A stretch of DNA of 64,000 bases from Botrytis cinerea B05.10 (Eukaryota > Ascomycota > Leotiomycetes > Helotiales > Sclerotiniaceae), in NCBI RefSeq assembly GCF_000143535.2, contig NC_037315.1, positions 2,418,001-2,482,000 of the forward strand, given 5' to 3'. Positions 57,862 through 64,000 of this stretch are shown piece by piece. A program made the translations under genes and the position numbers. A model generated the notes under the pieces. That model did no database searches and had not been told where the DNA came from. It was given only the letters and a program-made list of their open reading frames with translations. Numbering within the stretch: position 1 is the stretch's first letter; every line of letters begins with the position of its first letter.

Positions 57862-58287
57862 ATAACGTAGTTTATTAGCATGTGGCCTATATCATCATGT
57901 GGTTCATCTCAAAATACATATAAAATTCGTTTGTATGTAACCATACACCTTCTTTATTTCTTAATATAATTTAATTTTTTTTGAAAAAATATTATAATTA
58001 TTTATATAAATAATAAGAATTTCTAATCAATTTTTCAAAATCTAATTTATATAATAGTTATTATAGCTATGATTATTTTGTAATGAAAATCGTGACAATT
58101 TCACTTCTTTTTCTGATATAATAAAAATATAAAAGTAAAGACTACATTTTTGAATATTTAAATTTTTAATATTATTAATTACGCTTTTGTTTTCAAAAAT
58201 ATTGATTAGTTATTAAAATATGAATATTTTAGAAAGCTTGATTTAGGTGATTTTCGAAGTGGGCCACATGCTAATAAACTACGTTAT
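57862..58287. mobile_element. MITE-like inverted-repeat element, copy B
   Basis: 26-bp perfect terminal inverted repeats: ataacgtagtttattagcat plus gtggcc at 57862-57887, and the reverse complement at 58262-58287. It is 426 bp long with no coding capacity. The interior matches copy A. A lone reversed end of the same family (ggcctatatgctgataaact followed by acgttat) lies at about 57640-57668. Confidence 0.75.
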
Positions 58288-59594
58288 ATATTTATAATTG
58301 CTTTATTATATAAGCATTATATTCAATAAATATATTAATCCTTATTCGATTTTTTAATTTGTTTTGATAAATATTATTAAGATAAGATATTGAATTGATA
58401 TGAAAGTAATATTTTGATTTTTATATTTTAATATATACAATTAATAATATTATTCCAATTTATATATTATATAATAATATCTATTTCTTTTTTATTAGTA
58501 TATTCATATTTCATTATTGATTATCTAGAATCTTATTATAATACTATTTAATTTCAAATTAGTTTATTTATAATCTTATATATATTCTATTCCTTATATA
58601 TATATTCAATTCAATTATATAATTTTAAAATTCAATAAATATATTTGAGTTCTTTAATATCATCTAAATATTTATTATATTATTTGAATTATACACTCTA
58701 TAATAATATTTTGATTCGAAATATATATATATATATATATATTGATTATTATTATATATCTAATTTATTCTATTATTCTTATAATACCTTTTCAATTTCT
58801 GAAATATTATCAATTCATATAGCTCCTATCAAAAAGCTATTTTCTTATTTTATACAAATTCTTTACTTATCAAGTTTTATAGTAATATCACTTTTTTTTT
58901 CAAATATATTGTTCAAATCTTTCTTATTTAATTATATATTATCTTTACAAAATATTATTTCTTTTAAAAAGATATTAAAAATAATTCTGAAATATTAAAA
59001 GGAATGAAAATTAATAATTACTTTTTATATTTTATAAAAATAATATCATAATATTTTTTCATTTTAATTACTATATATATCTTACAAAACTCTAAATTAA
59101 TAAATAATTTAATATTCTTTTTCAATATTATTATAAATTATAATTTGCTCAAAATCATATATCTTATATATCCTAAATATTAATATTATAATCAATATAA
59201 ATTTAATTAATTCTATCTTTAAATCATCATTCATTTCATTTTATTCTTATTATATATAATATTTTTCAATTCTATTAAAACCTTCGTTTTTATCTTTTTA
59301 ATTAAAAATACAATATCGAAATAATTTTAATAATCAGAACAATTATATAAATATTATAAAAGTTATTTACAAATAATAAGATTTTCTTATTTCTATAAAA
59401 ATACATTTTCTTATTATTGAAAACTCCTTCAACTTTAAACTCTTTATAAAACAATTTTGTAAATAATAAACTTACTTCTAATCTTAAAATATATAGTATC
59501 TTAAATTTATATAACTTTTTATTTCATTTAATCTCTATTATCCCATATTCCTTTACAATCAATTTTCTTTTTTCAATCTTTATTCTTTTCAATA

Positions 59595-61448
59595 ACGTAA
59601 CGTATGGGGAACTCGGACATATGGGGAACTCGGACACTTTTAGCCCATCACCAACTTGAAACCGCAATAACTTTTATTATGCATACCCAATCACCTTCTA
59701 CATCTGCTCAAATTGAAGAGAAGCTTCAAAAGGCTATAATTTCACTTCAATTGAAAGAATTTAAATCAATTAGAAAGGCTGCAGAGCATTTTGAAGTCCC
59801 TAAGTCTACCCTAGCTGATAGGCTGGCTGGGAAGAAAACACGTTCCCAAACCCACGAAATGGCTCAAATTCTTTCAAACGCAGAAGAAAATACTCTTGTA
59901 CGATGGATTTCACGACTTACCATCACTGGATTCCCTGCTACACCTATGTTGGTGAAGGAAATGGCCGACGAAATTCGTCTTCGACGCGTTCGGGTCGCGT
60001 CATCTCGAAATCCTACCTCGACAGAAATTCCACCTATAGGCCACGAATGGATCTATAGATTCCAAAAACGACATCCAGAACTTAAAACATGCTATTCACG
60101 TCAATTAGAGTCTAATCGGGCTAAAGAAGCAACTCCGGAGAATATTCAGGCTTGGTTTGACGCGTTTCGCACGCGTCTCATTGAGCGAAAGTATGAATTA
60201 GATGATATGTATAATATGGATGAAACCGGATTTGGAGTTGGAAGTACTCAAAGTACGCGCATTATAGTCGATTCTACTCAGAAGTCGAATTGGAAAGTTA
60301 CAGCTGGCAAGCAAGAATGGATAACTGCATTTGAATGTATCAATGCAGCTGGAAATGCTCTATCACCTATGGTCATTTTCAAGGCTCAGAATACGAATTC
60401 TGCATGGATTCCAAAGGACACACCTCAAAGCTGGCAGTTCTCTACTAGTACAAATGGATGGACCTCAAATAGCCATGGATTAGAATGGTTAAAAAGGGTT
60501 TTCGAACCAGAATCCAAGAAAGTGTCAGGTGACCGACCTCGACTTTTGATCATGGATGGCCATTCAAGCCATATTACAGGTAGCTTTATTGCTTTCTGTA
60601 TAGATAATGATATCGATTTACTTATATTACCTCCTCATTGCTCTCACTTGCTTCAGCCACTTGATATTGCGGTGTATGGGCCAATGAAACGATATCATGC
60701 TTTAGAGGTCGATCGATATTCTCGAGCTGGTGTAAAGCGAATCCAAAGAGCTGAATGGGTAGAACTCTTTCAAAATATCAGAAAAAAAGCATTGAATTCT
60801 TCTAATATTAAAGCTGGCTGGAGAGGAGCTGGTTTAGTACCTTTTGCCCCACGAAAAGTACTCGATTCATTACCATTTAACTCCTCCCAGCAACCTTCTA
60901 CTCCACAAATGAGAACCCCCAATCAAGACCTAGACTTGTCTATACTCAGGAGTTCTCCTCCAGATGGAACAGAACTAAGGCAAGCAAATCAGATCTTTAA
61001 TACAGCTCTAGCAAGCAGTGGTTCTCCTGCATCGCCAACTCGTCGATATGCCAAGAGAATGACTAGGCTTGTAGAATCTCAAAATGCTGAGATAGCCCTA
61101 CTTCGGAAACAGCTCTCTGATGCTCAGGAGGTAATTGAGACTCGAAAGAAGAGAACTAAAGGCAAAAGAGTCAAATTACAAGGTCAATTTGTCTTTAGTA
61201 CTAAGGAAGTATTGAAAATGGTACGTGAGGCGGAGGAAAAACCGAAGGAGAAAAAGCCACGAGGACGGCCACGCAAACGCCCAATTGAAGAATCAGAAGA
61301 AGAGATTGAAGAAGAAGAGCTAGAGAATAGTTCAAGTGATTCGGAATTGGAATTGGAGGATTGTGTGGCTCGTAGAACAAGATCGCGTGTAGAATAATTG
61401 AAAAAGTGTCCGAGTTCCCCATATGTCCGAGTTCCCCATACGTTACGT
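59595..61448 (+). mobile_element. Intact Fot1/pogo (Tc1-mariner) transposon
   Basis: This 1854-bp element is flanked by TA (59593-59594 and 61449-61450), with 47-bp perfect terminal inverted repeats at 59595-59641 and 61402-61448. Each repeat contains the word tatggggaactcggaca twice in tandem, likely transposase-binding sites. Normal base composition within a RIP-degraded surrounding shows that it arrived after the block was mutated. It is distinct in sequence from the pogo element at 44.8 kb. Confidence 0.95.
59679..61397 (+). CDS. Fot1/pogo transposase, intact
   Basis: 572 aa from ATG 59679 (MHTQSPSTSAQIEEKLQ). An upstream in-frame ATG at 59604 lies within the terminal repeat and is unlikely to be used. 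The N terminus has a helix-turn-helix (KSIRKAAEHFEVPKSTLADR) and a CENP-B-type second DNA-binding region (GHEWIYRFQKRHPEL). The DDE_1 domain has YNMDETGFG, LLIMDGHSSH and LLQPLDIAVYGP with DD35D spacing. A coiled-coil follows, then an AT-hook (KKPRGRPRKRP) and an acidic tail ending in ARRTRSR. By family, it catalyses cut-and-paste transposition into TA sites. The frame is open and all catalytic aspartates are present. Confidence 0.95.
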   Translation: MHTQSPSTSAQIEEKLQKAIISLQLKEFKSIRKAAEHFEVPKSTLADRLAGKKTRSQTHEMAQILSNAEENTLVRWISRLTITGFPATPMLVKEMADEIRLRRVRVASSRNPTSTEIPPIGHEWIYRFQKRHPELKTCYSRQLESNRAKEATPENIQAWFDAFRTRLIERKYELDDMYNMDETGFGVGSTQSTRIIVDSTQKSNWKVTAGKQEWITAFECINAAGNALSPMVIFKAQNTNSAWIPKDTPQSWQFSTSTNGWTSNSHGLEWLKRVFEPESKKVSGDRPRLLIMDGHSSHITGSFIAFCIDNDIDLLILPPHCSHLLQPLDIAVYGPMKRYHALEVDRYSRAGVKRIQRAEWVELFQNIRKKALNSSNIKAGWRGAGLVPFAPRKVLDSLPFNSSQQPSTPQMRTPNQDLDLSILRSSPPDGTELRQANQIFNTALASSGSPASPTRRYAKRMTRLVESQNAEIALLRKQLSDAQEVIETRKKRTKGKRVKLQGQFVFSTKEVLKMVREAEEKPKEKKPRGRPRKRPIEESEEEIEEEELENSSSDSELELEDCVARRTRSRVE

Positions 61449-63780
61449 TACTCAAAATTATTTTAATTTAAATGAAAATAAAGATAATTAATTATTTATA
61501 ACAAACAATCAATATTTGTAATCCATTTTTTTAATATTATTATAAAAAGATATATATACAAATTCATTTAAAAAATATTAAATTTCATTTTCATTTAATA
61601 CTTTTATAACAATATAATTACAATTATATATAAAACAAAAGAATAAATTATTCAAAAATGATTTATAATTTCTTTAATTAAATAGAATTCGATTTTTAAA
61701 TAAGAAAAAGAATTTTTTGATTGAATTCTTTTTAATATAAGTTTTAATATTCTTTTTATATAAGTTATTATATATTATATAATCAAATTTATTATAAAAT
61801 AAATATTCTTTAAACCTGTTAAAGTTATATAATCTTTAATTGAAATTTCAATAATGATTTTTATTAAATTTCTTATAATTTTGTTATCTCTAACTTTATT
61901 ATTCAAATAGGGATTATATGATTATATTAATGTTTGTGTTAGTGTCTTTCGATATTATAGCAATACGTTTCATAGTTTTAGCTTTTATAATTCTAAGCAA
62001 TATTATAATAATATGAAATATAATATTATATTGATTTCATTATCCCTATAATGATATCAATATTTATATTATTATAATTATTATTATATTTTTATTACTA
62101 TTTAATATAATATCTTTTTTAAAATAGCTATTTCATTTACAATTCAAATCTTTTCAAATTTAAATTTAAAATTAAGATTCTGAATATCGATTATAATTTG
62201 AAAAGAGAAAGGGTTCTTATTTATTATTATGATTATTATAAAAGCTGTTATAGTATTCTATAGCCTGACCTTGTATCTAATATTATATATTAATTTACTT
62301 TTTTGATTTACAATTCTATATAAAATGATTAGATTTTTTATAGTAATAGTAGAGGTCGAAATATCGTTTCTTTTTGCAATTCCTATCTTTATTAAAATAT
62401 TTCATTGTATTTAGTTTTATTAGATTATTATTGATTTGTAATAATATTTGTATATTAATAGGATAAGATTGATTAGATTAATTGTATATATATTATTGAA
62501 GGTTTTAATTATTCTAGGTATATATTGATTATTTAAAATCCCTATGGATAGAATCTAAATAGTAATTTTTTTTTTTTATAATTTTGAAATTAATTAGAAA
62601 ACTTTTGTATTCAATTATCAAAATTATTAAGATTATATGAATTGGGATCTATTTATATAAGGATCTTCAATTTATTAGACATTTTAAATTTTAATATCAA
62701 AACCAAATTTCTTATATTATAGTGATATTGTCTTTCTAAATAATCAAAAGTGATATAAAAAGTGGAAAATGATTATCTATCTATTTTAAGCTTGTCAAAT
62801 TGTATCACTGCTTTGTATTTAATATCAATTGTAATATAAAGAGTATTAAGTTTTTTGAGAAATTGGAATACAAATTTATATAGGGATCTATTATTTAGAA
62901 TATCATTAATATCTTTTTATCTTTTTTATTATATATATCCTTTTATTAATAATATTATATAATATATCTTCTTTTCTTCGATATTGAAAATCAAAGAATC
63001 GATCTTCCAATACAATTGAAAACCTTATTTTTGTACAAGATATTCATTTTGTTAAAATAATATAATACTTTTTTTTGGTTTTAAAAAGATTGGGGTTTTA
63101 AAAAATCTATTAATATAAAACGCTATTCAATGATTGTACAATTGTAACTCAATTGAATTGATTATATAAAAGAAAACTAAATTAAGAATTTATTTCAACT
63201 TGAATATGAAGATCTATAATAATAATTTATTTAATAAATAAATTATAATTTAATTAGTTCTAAGTATCTCTCAAAAAGCCAAAAATATAATCAATGATTT
63301 TATAAAAGTAAACAAAATATTTTTATTTCTTTAATATAATAAAGATATAAAATAAATGAAGATTAATATTGATAATCTTAAATAATTCATTAATAAAATA
63401 TTATTAATTAATGAATAATATATAAATGCTAATATAGAATTCTTCAAATTCAAATCCCATCGGGGATGAATTAAGTACATCGAATATATCGATTGAAAAT
63501 AAAAACGAAAATGAAAATAAAAACAAAAATGAAAATAAAGTTAATAAGAAAAATGAAGAATTGATTTTATTAGATTAGATTATTATAATAATAATAATAA
63601 ATTTTTTTGAAAAATAGAATATATTATTATAAAATAAGGGATAAAACCTAAATAAGATATATAATATTCTATAAGAATAGAAGAAGGCACTGAATAAATG
63701 ACGATTATATAAGATATAGATGTTTAAGGCATCTATAAGACTATGCTATTGAACCCGTGATAATAATAGTTGTAGTTGAA
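61449..63780. mobile_element. RIP-degraded retroelement sequence
   Basis: Extremely AT-rich, no usable frames. Continues the block interrupted by the second pogo element. Its right end is the LTR-like repeat at 63.42-63.77 kb. Confidence 0.7.
63420..63770. repeat. LTR-like repeat related to 36230-36620
   Basis: It shares, in order, runs of aaaacgaaaatgaaaataaa, gaaggcactgaataaatg, ggcatctataagactatgct and attgaaccc with the copy at 36 kb. It includes a less-degraded word, atcccatcggggatgaa, at about 63456. It marks the right edge of the AT-rich block. Confidence 0.6.
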
Positions 63781-64000
63781 GTTAGGAAACAGATTATAAT
63801 TAGAAATTATATATTATATTATTTTGATAATGAGAGTAGTACGAGAATGAAAACACATGACTTCAAGATCACATATTACTAGCATTTAGCATTTATAGCT
63901 TCACTTCTATAGACCTCAAAATATTATCGAACTTTCTATCTTTCAAAATTGTTTCCTAAGAAATTAAATAACCAACTCTTACCACCTCCCCCACTTTATT
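63781..64000. other. Right flank, return to ordinary composition
   Basis: From about 63.8 kb GC content rises again. A C-rich stretch ends the window. No feature recognised. Confidence 0.4.

Larger units (their letters stand above)
52606..59594. mobile_element. RIP-degraded retroelement block
   Basis: Seven kilobases of extreme AT content without functional genes. It is the continuation of the AT-rich DNA cut by the Copia insertion. Recognisable content is listed separately: a Gypsy-like fragment, an old Copia with LTR end, and MITE-like elements. Remaining frames (for example the 117-aa frame at 58.65-59.0 kb) are Ile/Tyr/Leu/Ser-rich products of base composition. Confidence 0.8.

Noticed and set aside
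58645..58998. 117-aa hydrophobic frame in AT-rich DNA
   Set aside because: Ile/Tyr/Leu/Ser composition follows from base composition. No homology pattern was recognised.
59604..59678. Upstream ATG extending the intact pogo transposase by 25 residues
   Set aside because: It lies within the terminal inverted repeat, and the added residues are a translation of the repeat. The ATG at 59679 is a better start.
1..64000. CRISPR arrays, bacterial operons or prophage
   Set aside because: Spliced genes, fungal families and eukaryotic transposons exclude a prokaryotic origin. No regularly spaced short repeats of CRISPR type were seen.

Overview
The window looks like nuclear DNA of a filamentous ascomycete, most likely a leotiomycete of the Botrytis/Sclerotinia/Monilinia group. 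The reasons are short introns (about 45-80 nt) with GTAAGT-type donors and CTAAC/CTGAC branch points, ascomycete-type proteins, plant cell-wall esterases, and a sharp split between ordinary gene DNA (1-33 kb) and extremely AT-rich DNA full of decayed retrotransposons, as left by repeat-induced point mutation (RIP). The species is inferred, not proven.

Layout. 0.05-6.8 kb: a head-to-head pair, rad16 (minus) and rad7 (plus), the two partners of the global-genome nucleotide excision repair complex, sharing a 1.17 kb promoter. 8.0-8.5 kb: trm112, the methyltransferase activator subunit. 9.3-15 kb: two decaying genes, a CorA-like membrane protein and a fungal-specific protein whose 3' end is broken by two frameshifts and two nonsense codons. 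15.9-17.1 kb: a protein with a chromodomain-like C terminus. 17-24 kb: gene-poor, with faint gene remnants. 24.3-28.1 kb: a PCI-domain protein (Csn12/Thp1 type) and an NmrA-like NAD(P)-binding protein. 28.6-32.9 kb: a DUF7730-type gene flanked by two degenerate copies of a putative secreted metallopeptidase.

From 33.2 kb the window becomes an AT-rich repeat block with a gene island at 36.9-40.4 kb. That island holds a secreted tannase/feruloyl esterase and a secreted cutinase/acetylxylan esterase (CE5), both suited to plant cell-wall attack. At 42.5-52.6 kb lies a young, complete Ty1/Copia element on the minus strand: 338-bp LTRs that look identical, a 5-bp target duplication, a half-tRNA(iMet)-type primer site and one 1825-aa Gag-Pol frame. 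It carries two unusual passengers between pol and the 3' LTR: an antisense, intron-containing gene for a 456-aa Cys- and Ser-rich protein, and a 1.84 kb Fot1/pogo DNA transposon whose transposase has four nonsense codons, each explicable as Gln to stop.

52.6-59.6 kb and 61.4-63.8 kb are RIP-degraded retroelements. They include a recognisable old Copia reverse transcriptase, a Gypsy-like fragment and a small inverted-repeat (MITE-like) family. A second, intact Fot1/pogo element with 47-bp perfect terminal repeats sits between them at 59.6-61.4 kb. The strongest leads for follow-up are the composite Copia element with its antisense gene and nested pogo, and the divergent rad16-rad7 arrangement.
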